64,000 nucleotides of DNA, taken from Diadema setosum. Lineage: Eukaryota > Echinodermata > Echinoidea > Diadematoida > Diadematidae. The DNA lies in NCBI GenBank assembly GCA_033980235.1, contig CM067059.1:9927809-9991808 (forward strand), given 5' to 3'. Shown here one piece after another: positions 13,451 to 26,899 of the stretch. A model generated the notes under the pieces. The model saw only the letters and a list, made by a program, of their open reading frames with translations. It searched no databases and was not told where the DNA came from. Numbering within the stretch: the first letter of the stretch is position 1; each line of letters opens with the position of its first letter. Both the position numbers and the translations under genes were made by a program.

Positions 13451-14344
13451 CTTCATAATAACGAACATCATCCTTATAACCACCCTTATTACGGCTCGCT
13501 AGCTATCCTGTCCATCCACATATTTCATCTCGTTTTCATTAAGTGAAAAGCCATCTCTTTCTCTCTTTTTTTTTCATCCCCTTTGGATAGTACGAACAGT
13601 ACGAACTAAGAATTCTTCCCTATACGTCTGCAAAGAACTCCCTCGGCTAAGAAATAATTATCCTTTTTCTCATGTGGGAGGCGGCGGAAATCAAGATCGG
13701 ATTCGTCATTGTTCGCTGAGACGAAGTAGAAGGGGAAAAAAAAGAACCTTTTAGACGTGATGGGAACAAAACACACAAAGAGGAAATGGAGAGAGAAAAA
13801 GAGAAAGAAAAAAGAGAAATATAGACAGGGAAGGAGAGAGAGGTGTAGTAAGAGAGAGAAAGGAGAGAGGAAGATATAGGTATACATAAGAGGAAAAAAA
13901 CAACAACAAAGTGTGTCTAAATCTTCCCAGGGTAGCCAGACGTTATGTGAGCTGGGTAGATCCCTTGGCAACACACGCCTCGGGCGGGCTGGGTTTTCCT
14001 CCAGTTGACAGCCATTTAGACAATGAGCGCCGCAATTTTCTCACTTTTCGAGAGGCCCAGAATTCACTCGCTCAGTGCTGACATGAATCCACGTATTAGG
14101 TGAGGTATTCTTTAGTCATCTCACCAGCAGCCACTTTTCTGAATTTGAATCGGCGAAATGGAATCTTTCCTCCCAAACATTATGCAGAAATAAAATAATT
14201 TTAATTACGTGGAATCAAGCACTTATCAATGCTTATCGATTGTTACATTTCCCTACCTTCTTCTCCCCCTCTCTCCTATTATGCACAAGATTGTATCTAT
14301 GCCTTCATTCAAGAGAAAACATAAAGAATGTATTGTAAAATCAT

Positions 14345-14656
14345 ATGAAATTATATGCAATAATGCCTTCCTGCAATAGACCCCTTATTATTGATGTCAA
14401 TAGGCCCTATGATAATAATCATATTAACATTTTTTGTTTTGTTCTGTACTGTTTTGTCGTGGTCATTGGTCTTAATCATAATTGTAACCTTTTACTAGGG
14501 AGACGCCTTGATAGGTCAGTGGCCTTTGCTTCTTCATCCACACTCTGTATTGCACAATTATGATTACCATGTTGTCCTCTTATTGTTCATTTTTTTTACT
14601 AGTTGTGCAAGTTGTGGAAATAAAATGAAATGAAATGAAATGAAATGAAATGAAAT
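14345..14656 (+). mobile_element. Probable LINE 3' UTR with (GAAAT)n tail
   Basis: About 270 bases of non-coding sequence end in AATAAAATGAAATG and then six tandem GAAAT units (14618-14656). CR1/L2/RTE-type LINEs typically end in short tandem repeats rather than poly(A), so this is probably a 5'-truncated LINE tail. No reverse-transcriptase coding sequence is left. Confidence 0.4.
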
Positions 14657-14732
14657 TGATCTCTCACAAAGACGCATATACAATTTGTACACACATTCTA
14701 TCTTATTTATTCTCTTCAAGATTTATCCAAGA

Positions 14733-14979
14733 TATCTATTTATTTATACATCTATCCATCCATCTGTCTTTCCATGTCTGTCCATCTATCTATCTATCTA
14801 TCTATCTATCTATTTATACATCTATCCATCTATCTATCTATCTATCTATCTATCTATTTATACATCTATCTATCTATCTTTCTATCCATTCATCTATTAT
14901 CTACTGTATTTATCTATATATCCATCTATCTATCCATATCCTTATCAATCTATTCTTCTATCTATCTATCTATCTACCC

Positions 14980-15022
<43 letters not shown>

Positions 15023-15119
15023 CATTTATCTATCGATCTCTCTATGTATGTGTGTATATGTATGTATGTGCATATGTATATGTATTCATATGTATCTATC
15101 TACTAATCTATCTATATGC

Positions 15120-15188
<69 letters not shown>

Positions 15189-15189
15189 C
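14733..15189. repeat. (TCTA)n microsatellite, about 450 bases
   Basis: Very long TCTA array with variant units in the middle (TATGTATG around 15045-15085) and a pure stretch at 15120-15187. All apparent open reading frames across it (Ile/Tyr/Leu/Ser repeats) are artefacts of the tetranucleotide. Confidence 0.97.
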
Positions 15190-17278
15190 GCAGTGCAAAG
15201 TAAAAAAAATCAAAGACAATGATAATCACAAGCGGAAGGTGTAGGACGGGTCCCTCTTCCGACAAACCAAATGTAGTATTGAGCTAATACTTTGCCGTAG
15301 GGCAATTACAAAGTTACATGAATGCATCATTAAGAAAAGAACAACATGGTTGCCCTCAGTTGGTAATGGTTGTCTGAAAGTGAACCCAACATGAAAAAGA
15401 GTCATATACAAAATGATACAGTTTCCGTAGTCGGGACTCAACACTCGCGTTTCATGAGGATTATAGCGCAAGGTAACAATCTTTTGCTTCCACTGGATTT
15501 GACACGATGCAATGCTGTCCAGATTAAAGCTTACTATTTAGCTGCGCCCTTCATGTTAAGACTACTTATGTGTGTCAAAACCACTGAAATAAAGTATATA
15601 TTAAAAGTGTAATTATCATAACTATGATTATTAGTTATAAACACCTGTTATTTGGAACTTTTTGTTTCCCTCGGAGGTTTAACTGTAATAGTAAAATTCT
15701 TTGTGTAATTTATCATTGTTTATACAGATCAAAATAAATGGAATAGAAATTTTAATAGTATGTAGAGAAACATGCTGGAATTTTATATAGGATGGATGGA
15801 TACATAGATATTGATTGCTGACAGGGTTTCTCTCATTATACTGTTGCTCATTTTATCATATTTTGCTTGATATCCTAGTGCCAAATAAAATTATGTGCAC
15901 TCCGCTTTGCGACCACCAGCCGTAAGTGACAGAGCCCTCTCCCAGTGGAAACAATACATTCCATATACAGTACCTCCATCCCATGCGTTTGAAAAAAAAA
16001 AAAAAAAAAAATCTTAATCAGAACGTCGCACAGCCCTGATAGCGTAAGGTATCATTATAGAACATCTTTGTCTACATCTTTGGACGTGGTTCAAGCTTTA
16101 GTATGCCTCATCAAGAACAAGAAATGGAACTATAATTGTGACGATTATTATTTTTGTTTTGACATAATCATAACTGCTTTGAATGGCGAGGATTTTATTT
16201 AGCTGTTTAACCTTTCGGTTGTTTTTGAAAGTGATCGACTCGCAACACTTAATTGAATGATTATGTTACGGGATTATGTTCGACTGGATTTCTCGTCGAA
16301 CATGTTTGATTAGGTGTTGTGAACTTGTGATAAAACTGTATGGTTGAATCAAAATCCACATTGCTCTACGGTCGACTGGCACCTTAATTGCACTTTAAAC
16401 GGGTGAATCAACAGAACGGGGGTGCGTGTTGACTTGCCAGGTACCCCGTGTTTGTCAGTACCCTCTATCACCATCAGCACCTTATTTTCGTTTTCCTTTT
16501 TCTCTTTTTTTTAGCCTACTCTCCAGGCTGTACGTTTTTCCACATTTTCAAACGCAAATTCAAATCAAATTTGTGATGTTCCCAATACATGTATCACCTT
16601 TTTTTTTTTCAAGTACTTGTACGACAATTACAACAAATCAATGTACATGTATTACAAAATATACAAGCATACATTTCTGGAAGCGGAAAAAAAGAAAATG
16701 AGCAAGTGAGTAATCAATATGAGATTGCTTGTTTGAAATCATTATGTTACAGAAAAGAGAGGCCCACGTATCAAGGCAAGCTTGTAGAGAGTGATGTAGA
16801 CCACTCAATGAAATGAACTTACAAAAGAAAATAAAGGTACAGTAATGGAAGCACACAAAAGCACATGCCCACACACAGGCACACAAACGATTTAGGAGAC
16901 AAAAACGGATAAAACAGCAAGAGACATTAATAATTGGGAAAGGCAGTTAGACAGAGAAGGAAGAATCACTGGAGAGGAAGCATGGGTCACAAATCATGGC
17001 AACTTACGAGATGCTATCCACTGACATGGGCATGACATTAAGTAATATGCAAATAAGTAGATTTAAACACACACACACTTTTTTTTTCAATGATATTTCA
17101 TTGATTTCATTCAAATCATTCATAAATCAACCCGTTCTGGGTGTACCATGAACATAAAACAGTACAAATGCCATTCAAAACACAAATCCATTTATCAACT
17201 TATACTGCCAATCATCCTTCTTCAACATAACTCGATTATAAATCAATCCTACTGATCATTTCGTCACGAGAAAGTATT

Positions 17279-17280
<2 letters not shown>
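15190..17280. other. Intergenic sequence, no gene seen
   Basis: No recognisable coding region. A small fold-back lies at 16255-16321. Its inner arms TGTTCGAC and GTCGAACA flank a 10-base loop, and its outer arms CAACACTTAAT and ATTAGGTGTTG match imperfectly. An A run lies near 15990-16010. Confidence 0.5.
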
Positions 17281-17324
<44 letters not shown>

Positions 17325-17360
17325 TAGATATATATATAGATATATAAATATATATATATT
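17281..17360. repeat. (TA)n with TAGATA variants
   Basis: Simple repeat read directly. Confidence 0.95.
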
Positions 17361-17464
17361 CTTTGACTATACTGAATCATGTTGCTCACACTCACAAGGG
17401 TATATACATAAAAAAAGCAACAAAATACGTTATACAAAACTAGAATGAATTCATTTCATTGAAA

Positions 17465-17612
17465 ATCAAATCCCCATCCCCACCAACCCCGATTCACTAA
17501 AACCTACCCCACACCCACACCCACAACCACCACACACATACACACCAAACACCAACACACATAAGCACCAAACACCAACACACATACACACATACACACC
17601 ACACACAAACAC
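17465..17612. repeat. CA-rich/CACACC degenerate repeat
   Basis: Degenerate CACACA/CACCAA units. Minus-strand frames across it give Cys/Val/Gly repeats that are not genes. It lies just downstream of the LINE fragment at 17920-18790, in that element's orientation. Confidence 0.85.
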
Positions 17613-17919
17613 ACCCGAAGCGATACCACCTTCCTTCCTAATGAAAACGACTTCCAAATGTTGATTGATACGTAAAACATACAAGCGTGTAATGGACCGT
17701 ATGCAGAAAAGCATCGTCCGCCCGCACCCAAATACCGCTCCAAATTCACATTCAAATTCATCAAACAAAACTCATCAAACTCCTAACTGCTGATAAAATC
17801 CTATAACCTTTATGCCAACAAAAACTTACCCTCCCCGCACGCGGCCAATAACACATTATATTGCCTTCACCACTGATAACTACACTGTACTAAATAAGAA
17901 AAACGAAACAAAACAATAC

Positions 17920-18790
17920 TTAAGCTCCTGTTTCAGAAACATTTTCCCATTTCAGCAAATGTAATCCCAACTTATTTCTTTTTAAAGCAATTTCTTTTTC
18001 TTCATCCCGAAAACTTATCATTCTTTTACAAATTTCCTCAAAAGTAGGAATTTTTCCCTCCGACCTATTAGATCTAAAAATAATATATTTCAAAATAAAA
18101 ATTATTGTATCATAAAATTTACTTTTGGATCCCTTCCCATAACACCAAAATGAACACCTCTCCACTCTATATTTCGAAGATCTGCCATCTCAAACCTATC
18201 TATCACTTTCTGCCACAAATTCTTAAAGTATACACAATCCCAAAATAAATGTTTATATGTTTCTACCGATTGCTCACAAAAAGAACACCGGTTATTAGCA
18301 ACAAAACCAAACTCAAAAAGATTTTCCTTTGTATAAACAACTCCCTGTAATAATTTATACTGAAATTCCCTAAGTTTTGGTAGAAGTGTTGTCATTCTTG
18401 TTCTTAAAAATATATGTGTAATTTCCTTTTTCGAAAACAAATAATCATTTTGGCCATCTTTCATTCGTAAAATATACGATTGCTGTAAATTTGTAACTAA
18501 GAGTTCATACACCTTTCTAAATGAAACATCTTTCAATAAAATTACATTTTCAAATTTTCAAAGAAATATTATATTCCTCTTTATCAACAGAATAAAAATC
18601 ATATATATTTCCCTCAAATTTTTGGCTTCTTACAACAACCTCCCCTAGTTTCCAAACTTTAACTATATTTTCACTATCTAATCCTAACCTATGAAAATGT
18701 ACTGCTGATCTCATACAATCTTTTTCCAAAATTTGTTTTACTAAATAAATATTCTTCCTATACAAATTTTCACAAAAAAATCATTTTTCC
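17920..18790 (-). mobile_element. LINE ORF2 C-terminal fragment (L1/Tx1-like), broken
   Basis: Read on the minus strand, three partial frames (18765-18550, 18536-18102, 18165-17920) join into one decayed protein with at least two frameshifts. The middle part carries CSFCEQSVETYKHLFWDC, with Cys-x2-Cys, His and Cys. This is the zinc-binding domain (zf-RVT) found after the reverse transcriptase in L1/Tx1-superfamily and plant LINE ORF2 proteins, preceded by the typical FQYKLLQGVVYT segment. The reverse transcriptase and endonuclease are missing, so the copy is 5'-truncated near 18790. The last frame (ending WENVSETGA) is the protein's C-terminus. Clade is inferred from the zf-RVT pattern only. 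Confidence 0.75.
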
Positions 18791-18846
18791 TTTACACAAA
18801 TAATCCTTGTTATTTAAAAAAAAAAATGGATTAGGATTAATAATAA

Positions 18847-18990
18847 ACACACACACACACACACACACATCATTCAATTATCGCTTTGTCACCTGTATGA
18901 TACTGCGTGTACAAAACCACACCTATTTCCTCATACACATACACACACACATACATACACCTCAACAAACACACACAAACAAAACGCAGA
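18847..18990. repeat. (CA)n microsatellites
   Basis: A pure CA run at 18847-18870 and a second, interrupted one at about 18935-18985. Confidence 0.9.
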
Positions 18991-21900
18991 TTAAAAAAAA
19001 AGTACCAACGAGTATTAAAACCTCGTCAGAATGTTGAAAGAGCACTACTAAAGTGCAATTCCAACCCGAAGTCAGTCAAGTTGACTTCATTATAATAGGC
19101 CCCTATATAAGATGACATGATTCGGGTAAAATGCAGTCTGGTATACAGTAGAATAAGCAACTATTCAGTGACATAGTGGTATGATAAGAGCATTATCATG
19201 TGAATGGAGTGCCGTGTTTGCTTGAGTCACCATGGCAGTTAGAGAAGAGGACGATGGTGGTACGATGGAAGCGCACCGTGGTGTAAAGGGAGCACCAAGG
19301 TATGAGCACATCGTGGGAAAGTTACAGTAGGTGTTTGTTGTAGGTCCATGGTGTATCATGGCATAACGGAGGCACCATGGTAGTTAGGATGATTATGGTA
19401 TAATGTTGGAGGCGCCTTGGTATAAAGGGAGCACCAAAGTATAAGCTCATCATGCGACATAGGTGCACCATAATATGATTTGTGCCATTTTGATTGTCGC
19501 TGGGTATTTAATTGATTTGGTTTTGGCACCACTGGACACCATGATTTTGCGTATGTGTGTGTTCCATAATGCATGCACTGTACTGAATAGAAGATCCTGC
19601 TTTCGCATCATACGTGGTTGCAAACATGAAATAACAGACAAAATGCAGAACATTAGCAGAATATTATTAAGATTGATCTAGTGGATCAGCGAGGTCGGTA
19701 GATCAGTGGAACGGTCGAATTATTTTCATCGCAGATGGCGCTATGCTAACTGCCATTCCATGCGGCACTCTGCTCTGTGGAGCGAACTGCTCCCGTGATG
19801 CAGCACCACCTACAAAATCTTCGCAACATTTCCAAGCCCAGTCCAAGTGATTCCTTGACAATTTTGGGCCAGGTCTACAGCTGTACCATCTTGGGTACAG
19901 AATTCATACCGTGGAAGGGTGAAATAAAAATGATGTGGTTTTTAGACTAATGTACAAAATGGCGGTCACACAACACCTAGATTCGATTACACTACTAACG
20001 GCTTTCTCATGCAGAAAAAAAAAATCCTGATTTAATGTCTTCTTGGGTCTCTATCTTCTTGCCGTTATTAATTTTATTTTCTCTTCTCCTTCACTTTGAG
20101 GTAGACTAACGGTCTATGAATAGACAAATTCAATTACACGGATCATCACAGTATGCACGTCAAGGTAGCGGAAGTATCAAGTTTGTTTGTTCGTTCTTTT
20201 GTTTTCTTGCTGCTTCTGTTAATTATGATAGTCAAAAGAAATAAAAGAATATCAAGAACATTTACTACTAGTTGAATCTCTACATTTTGGTGTTTGTCCT
20301 TTCATCTCAAGCATTGTGATTTCGCACCAGTATCACTTTGCAACGACGTATATGTGCTAGCAAGGGGTAAACACAATCCGATATGTTCACAGTAATTTGT
20401 TTTATAATCTGCGCAGTGTTTTGGCTTAATTTGTTAGTATGCATTTCTAAAATCAATCATCGAAATCCAGATAGTTTGATAGAGGCCCGATCTTCTTTTT
20501 ACCACCTTGCTTGTCAGAGATAAATTCACTCCAGTACACGTGACGATGTAATGGCATTGCATGTGTGTATTGCCATTGATTGTATGGGCGCTGTATTGCA
20601 CCAAAGTGATCCGTACCCAGACAACCAGAGCCAACGAATTCGTCGTGAACGAGATAACTAATTGTTTGTTTTATGTCAACCGGTTTTAATGACGGTTTTA
20701 ATGATTAACTCGCGCTGGGTGAATGGTTTGCATTAGCCAATAACTGCATCCTCTCTTTAATCAATGTTATGTTCCGACATGGGCTCATTACAATCGTTAA
20801 CCGAAGGAAGAAATAATCAAGCCGACAAATTAGGGTAGAACTTTGGGCGTTGCTACGTCTAGGAGACCTCCGTTGTTGCCTTTTTTAAAAAAATCTTGTG
20901 CATCTAAACCCTGTTATTACCATTGACAGTCTGCTTGTTTGTATTGTCAAATGTAATCCCGTGTTAAGGTCCTGTGAGGGTTAATTAAACCGGCCAAAAC
21001 TCTTAGTGCATGGTGTAGTTGTTTCAGTCGTGTCTCTCAGATGTATAGGGGAATATTCATTTCACCAATAAAAGACATTCACTGGGAAAAACAGGTGCTA
21101 CTAACAGGCTAAGAAATTGATGCGCTGCAACATTGATTTTTGAAGGTTGTTCAACTATTAGCGGACTCCCGTCCACTCCAAAGACTAGTTTCCATGGAAA
21201 CAGGGAGGAACGGAGAGAAAATTTTTACAGTCCAAATTTATTGTAAATAGCTCTCAAATTAACTCTGTTCCCAATCTATGAACACGTTATTGAAATGTTA
21301 CTTTTTTTGTCTATTTGACATTTAGGCCTATAAGTCTAAGCGAGTGTAACGTCCTGAATTATCATATCAGTCAATTCGTTATCAACGTCACTAGTGAACT
21401 TCAAGAATTTCTGTGAATATAAGCTGCAGATGATGTGATTGATAGGCGGTCCTTTTCTGATTTGGGATTATTACGGCATGGATATTTGACAAGATTTTAA
21501 ACGGTGACTAGCGTACACACACGCAAACACGCAAATATTCAAGGAAACTATCGTTACATAATCACATTTCTATACAGCGTTTTCCTCGTTGCTCTGTGGT
21601 AGCCAGTGTATATGCATGGACAGAATTATATTACGTATATAATGCTCAGTGACACATCATATCGAAGTCCAGGCAGTGATCCACTTTCTTCACCTTTATT
21701 TCTTATAGATTTTGTTTTTAACTGCAAACCAAACCTATTGGAACAATTATTAATCAACTCCAAATCACAAGCACACCTCCTTTGGCCCGTCTGATAAGAC
21801 CAATCATCGCTAGAATAATATAACAGCTTGAAGTGTGAGATATCACGATGATTTAAGAGTCCGGGGGCCATCATATCTGGTAGCTTCACTTCCGATAAGA

Positions 21901-22084
21901 ACAGACCAAATTCCATCTTGTGACCAAACAATTGAGATGATCGCAACACATTTAGAATGATGACCTCGTATACGAGGTCCTTTTTTTTTTTTTTTTTTTT
22001 TTGATTAAAGGAACTATAGAGTCCAAATGCATGTTGATTTGTATCGATTTATTGCCCCCCCCCCCTCAACAAAAAAGAAGCATA
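18991..22084. other. Intergenic sequence, no gene seen
   Basis: Apart from the 145-bp duplication, nothing recognisable was seen. An 18-bp perfect palindrome GACCTCGTATACGAGGTC (21962-21979) is followed at once by 22 T (21981-22002), and a C run lies at about 22054-22066. Confidence 0.5.
19228..19460. repeat. Tandem duplication, period about 145 bp
   Basis: CACCATGGCAGTTAG at 19228 recurs as CACCATGGTAGTTAG at 19373. Each is followed at similar distance by TAAAGGGAGCACCAA and then a GAGC/AAGC-rich piece. The copies are diverged. No protein is recognised. Confidence 0.6.
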
Positions 22085-23090
22085 TATGGCCAAAATAATA
22101 GAAATATTACTATGAAATATATGGAACTTATCTACATATTCTGTTGGCCACGTAAGTGCTGAGCAGGGTATTATGAATCAGTATACAAGCATTTACACTG
22201 CATAGCTTCTTTAACTCAATCGCCGTTCGATAGATCACAGTGAGTAAATGAATATCTAAATACGTGTCATATTATAACTTATGATAATTTTTCTACTATT
22301 TTTCTTCATATTACATGGACACGAACACAAAAGAAGCACTCCAAACCAAGATTCTGTCAGTGACATATCATCTGACAATCACTGCAATCAAAAGTACTAT
22401 TATGATTGACCAAAGACATCGCAGGGAAACATGCACTGATTATGAGGGAAGTGCCTTCGGATGTCTTTTGTTAATCACAGCATTGTAGTACTTTAGCAAT
22501 GATTGACAGATGATGTCATTGGCAGAACCTTGGTTGGAAGGTTTTTTATGGGTGTATTCAAATAACGTGAAAAAAATAGCAGAAATATTAGTATAAAATA
22601 TATGGTACTTATCTACATTATTCTTATGGCCACATAAGTGCTGAGCATGATATTATGTAATAGTAAACAATTAATAGTTAAAAAGAACAATCTCGACTCT
22701 CGGAGAAAAAGCTTTTATTTCTGCAGCTCCATCTCTCTGGAACGCTCTTCCACTGAGGATCCGATCAGCAGAAACCATTGAAACATTAAAAGCTTCTGAA
22801 GTAATATATGTTTGCATCTTGTTTTGGTCGAATATTCATTGAATTGCTTACCGGGTGGCGGGTATAATTCTATCTCTTCCTTGTTTTTCAACCTTCTTAT
22901 GTACAACTATACAACGTATGTTATTCTCTTTATGTCCCTCTGGGCCTCAGAATAGGCCACTAGATCGATGGCGCATTTCAATGATGTACTTATTATTACT
23001 ATGAATCAGTATACAAGTCAACACTATAGCTCCTTTAATTCAATCGCAGTTTGATGTATAGATCACAGTGATTAAAGGATTAAAAAGTTA
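22085..23090. repeat. Two direct copies of a 170-bp sequence, second copy interrupted
   Basis: Copy A (22085-22260) contains AGAAATATTACTATGAAATATATGG, GGCCACGTAAGTGCTGAGCA, GAATCAGTATACAAG and GATCACAGTGAGTAAA in order. Copy B repeats them with divergence: the first half is at 22570-22680 and the second half (GAATCAGTATACAAGTCAAC, GATCACAGTGATTAAA) at 23000-23090. The two halves are separated by a LINE fragment. Confidence 0.75.
22684..22998 (+). mobile_element. CR1/L2-like LINE 3' fragment inserted in repeat copy B
   Basis: The start of the insert translates, with frameshifts, to a decayed EKAFISAAPSLWNALPLRIR-type segment. This is the conserved end of the CR1/L2/Jockey-group ORF2 (aromatic, Pro, x-Leu-Trp-Asn, Leu-Pro). 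It continues into a short 3' UTR with GATGGCGCATTTCAATGATG and ends in a TTATTATTA tail, as CR1-type 3' ends do. Because it splits an older repeat, it is younger than that duplication. It is 5'-truncated and not functional. Confidence 0.7.
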
Positions 23091-23493
23091 ATCTTGTCAT
23101 TCTGGCCGTAATTGCGGATGTATCTTCGCTCCAGATAAAACGTGACTGAACAACATCTCTTTGTATTCGTGATGCAAATTTTTATTAACGTCCTTAAGGT
23201 AGCAGCACATAATTAGCCGATGATGGTATCAAAGTTCATTACTTTTCATTCACCGAACTTATATATCATACATTAGTTAAGCGGTTGCACAAGCTGGCCG
23301 TCACAGACTCGTACGGACTTTACACATTACAAGAACAACAATATTCATGCATTAAAAAAAATAACAAGTTCCATATACCAGTCAGGATTTTAGAATACCT
23401 TTTCAAAAAAAAAAAAATTAAAAATTAAAGATGACCTGTTTTTCCATCGAGGGGCATACTTCATCCACCTGTATTGTATTTATTGTATCTACA

Positions 23494-23498
23494 ACCAT

Positions 23499-23557
<59 letters not shown>

Positions 23558-23660
23558 TTCATTCATTTATTTATTTATTTACTTACTTATTCCTTTATTT
23601 ATTTATTTATTCATTCATTTATTTCTTCATTCATTCATTTATCTACCTATCTATCCATCT
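23494..23660. repeat. (ATTT)n microsatellite
   Basis: ATTT repeat with ATTC variants toward the right. The Tyr/Leu/Phe/Ile frames across it are artefacts. Confidence 0.95.
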
Positions 23661-23887
23661 CTCTATTTTTTGCTTTCAACTGTATAAAATCGTCCTGCAG
23701 AAGCGTAATTGCCAGATTGGGGGCAACTTGTTTAGGTACGGATGCCGTGCAACATCTATACTAAAGTGCATTCTCCATGTACATGTTCAATTGCGCTTTA
23801 CAATTGAATTATTAATGAAACAAGTGAGTTTTTAGATGTTTTTGAGGACGTTGAGGGTTTGGTTATACGTATATGTATTATATTAAT

Positions 23888-24040
<153 letters not shown>

Positions 24041-24680
24041 TAAATGCCTTTACCATGTCAAACAAGAACAGAACGCAGAGTTTGCACCTGTGTAAACCAA
24101 CTGCAATAGATACAGAAGTGTTTTATGGGGTCTGGACAAATTTGCGCAATTTGCATCAGGCACTATGCTATTTATGCTCGACCCGATAACCGTGAGCAGA
24201 CTAATTTGATTTTGATGGAGATGGATTCGCCATTATATTGTGCCATCAGAAGTTCACATAAATGGGATCATATTTGTCAGATTATGAGAAGCTGTAAAAA
24301 GCTGGCAATAAAATACCCTAATATGCCAGATATGCACTACTTTCTGATTATTTTGTCAAACACACTTCAGTGTTGTCTCTTTTTCGCTTGTTTGTAATTA
24401 TGTCGGATTACGAAGCGCAAATAGAATAGAGGATTGAAGAGGAATGTTAATGGTGTGATAATCACCCACAGCAAATTACCACAGAATGATTATGATGGTC
24501 AAATGTTTAGTCTGTCTTCTGTAGGGGTTGGATTACAGCTGTGTAGTACACGCATGACGTAACATTTTAAAGTATCTCCTATTTTTAGGATGGGGAGAGC
24601 AAGAAGATGGACTCTCCTACTTGGAAAAAAAAAGGAGTTGGCTGTGGGGTAGGATTGAGATATCATCATCCTCCCCCGAG

Positions 24681-24701
24681 CCCCCCCCCCCCCCCCCCCC
24701 C
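24681..24701. repeat. Poly-C run, 21 bases
   Basis: Read directly. Confidence 0.95.
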
Positions 24702-24914
24702 GCTCACCTTCGAAAAATATGTTACTAATATTGAAAGACATATAGTGTGCGGTTGGTTTTGTTTTGGTTTTTTTTTTTCAGACTGGTCTCTTACCAATGT
24801 CATTCATGAAAGTACTTTAAGGACTATATCATTATTCGTAGATACAGGTATTCACTCCGTGGCAGAATAATGACGTTTGATCTGTCGGAGCATGTAGAGA
24901 GAGAAAGAATTTAA

Positions 24915-24974
24915 GAAAGAAAGAAAGAAAGAAAGAGGGAGAGAAAGGTAGTTTATAGATAAATATATAGATAA

Positions 24975-25022
<48 letters not shown>

Positions 25023-25165
25023 ATAAATAAATGAAGAAAAGTAGATAGATAGACAGATAGACATATAGATAGATAGATAAATAGATTGATAGATAAATAT
25101 AAATAGATAGAGAGATATATAGAAAGAAAGAAAGGTATAAGATATAGATAGATAGAAAGGGAAAG
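24915..25165. repeat. (GAAA)n and (GATA)n microsatellite
   Basis: GAAA units, then GATA/GATAAATA units, then GAAA again. Minus-strand open frames are artefacts. Confidence 0.95.
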
Positions 25166-26539
25166 AAAGAAGCAGGGGAGAGATGATCTTTCATATCACT
25201 GGATTTGATAAGCAAGACTGCAGCAACTCAGGATTATCTCACCAGTCAAGTGCATAACAACATGGAACACATTAGAATCTCCAGTATGACTCATATCCTT
25301 TTTACGGTCTCTGGGTTTTTTTTTTCCTCATCAGTTTGATGAACGTGATTATTGAATAAATTTATGATCTTTGCGAAGTGTCGCGTTTGAGTGTGCGAAC
25401 CACACTTTGGCACGTTTCATGACCGCTTATCGGAAACAGACAAATCAATCTCTCGTAAAATCTAGAAATCATCGATATGGAAATTTAGCATGAACGATTA
25501 GAGCTGCAAACAGGCGCGATAGGCTGTCTCTATCGTTATGACTTCCAGACTGAAGTGATGATATAGTATAGATGATAAAGGACCCAATTATCTACCCGCA
25601 CTTGAGTCCCTGTTGAATAAATATGAGTGTTTGAAGTTCTCTACAAACCGTTCGATAAGACGACGCGCAAACAGAACTTCGACATGGGTGATAAGCGATT
25701 CTTAACCTGGGACGAGCTATTTTAGTGAGGAGTTTGAGTATCGGTCACCGAATGCGATCGACCAGTCTATCCCAGTAACCCTGAGAGTAGTTGGTTAGTC
25801 TAAAAGATCCACACCAGATTAGAACAAAGTTTGCCCAATGTTAATGTGGTTCCTTGAACTGATTCGTGATCGACAAGCAACAACATTAACAAAGATATGG
25901 TGATCAGCATAGTTGCTTGTAATACAGTGATAAGTAGCCTACATTGCAGTCCTGTGCTGAAGCTTTACACAAAGTTTCATTATAGAGCTACAAGGTTTTA
26001 TGATACACTTAATTCAACAATATTCGATTTGACTGTAGATTAAGTAAGGTCTGCACAAAGGTAGACTATAAATTAATATACAATAGCCAGATGGAAGGGT
26101 GTGTCTTCTTTTCTGTATTCCAGTGTAGTTGGTACAATTACTGAGGTGCTCAATAAAGTTCCCTTGTCTTCATCGTTACTATGGCAACCTCCCAATAAAT
26201 GTTAACGTAGGAGATAAGTGATCCATGTTTGTTGCTAAATTAGACACATGACCAAAGACGTCCTTTTATTCTAAGGATGAAGAAGTAAACTAAACACAAA
26301 GTAGGCCTTACTGAACTCAAGACAACAATGGGTTTTTCCCTCCAACAATGGGCTTGTTCACTTATGTGTGATCAAACTTTTTTCATATACTTTGATAACA
26401 GAGGTTGCTCCTAAAAACTAGGACGCTCAATTACCCGAGCCTCGTCCTACAAACATGCATAAAGAGCCCAAATTCATGAGATCTGAATTTGAAGTGTTAA
26501 AATTGCATTGAGTACCAAGTAAAACGGGTCCAGGAGCTA
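25166..26539. other. Intergenic sequence, no gene seen
   Basis: No recognisable coding region, RNA gene or bounded element was found. Confidence 0.5.
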
Positions 26540-26750
26540 GACACTATATATATAGGCAATTATAAGGCCTAGTGTCTGGACCTACTAGGCCTATCATAAA
26601 GCTCGTGGGCCTATTTAACTTGATGTCGAGCACGTGGGCCTCAGCTCGTGGGCTGTATTCATAACTCGTGAATGAGCTGAATAACTCGTGGGGATGTGTG
26701 ACTCGCGGTCGGTATGACTCGTGGGTATCTAGCTCGTGGTGTGCACCTGC
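26540..26750. repeat. Dispersed repeat built of ACTCGTGGG units, copy 2
   Basis: Repeated AGCTCGTGGGCCT, ATAACTCGTG, TGACTCG and TATGACTCGTGGGTAT words, preceded by a CCTAGTGTCTGGACCTACTAGGCCTA segment. Organisation and core match the block at 11225-11525, in the same orientation. Confidence 0.65.
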
Positions 26751-26782
26751 GGAACAAGGATCACAATAAAAAGAGGAATGAT

Positions 26783-26890
26783 CTCTCTCTTCCCCCCCCC
26801 CATCTCTCTTTCCATCCTTCTCTCTTCTTCTTTTCTTTCTCTTCTCTTTTTCCTCTCTATCTCTCCTTCATCTTCTCTCTCTTGTTCTGA
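26783..26890. repeat. CT-rich low-complexity tract
   Basis: Pyrimidine-rich TCTCTTC-type sequence. Confidence 0.85.
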
Positions 26891-26899
26891 TTTCATTGT

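Noticed and set aside
13606..13974. 122-codon minus-strand frame
   Set aside because: Low-complexity Phe/Leu/Ser from purine-rich GAGA-type sequence on the + strand; no domain or splice context.
14650..15222. Long open frames of 110-190 codons rich in Ser-Ile-Tyr-Leu
   Set aside because: They are translations of the (TCTA)n microsatellite in several frames at once.
23431..23835. 134-codon frame
   Set aside because: Mostly the (ATTT)n repeat.
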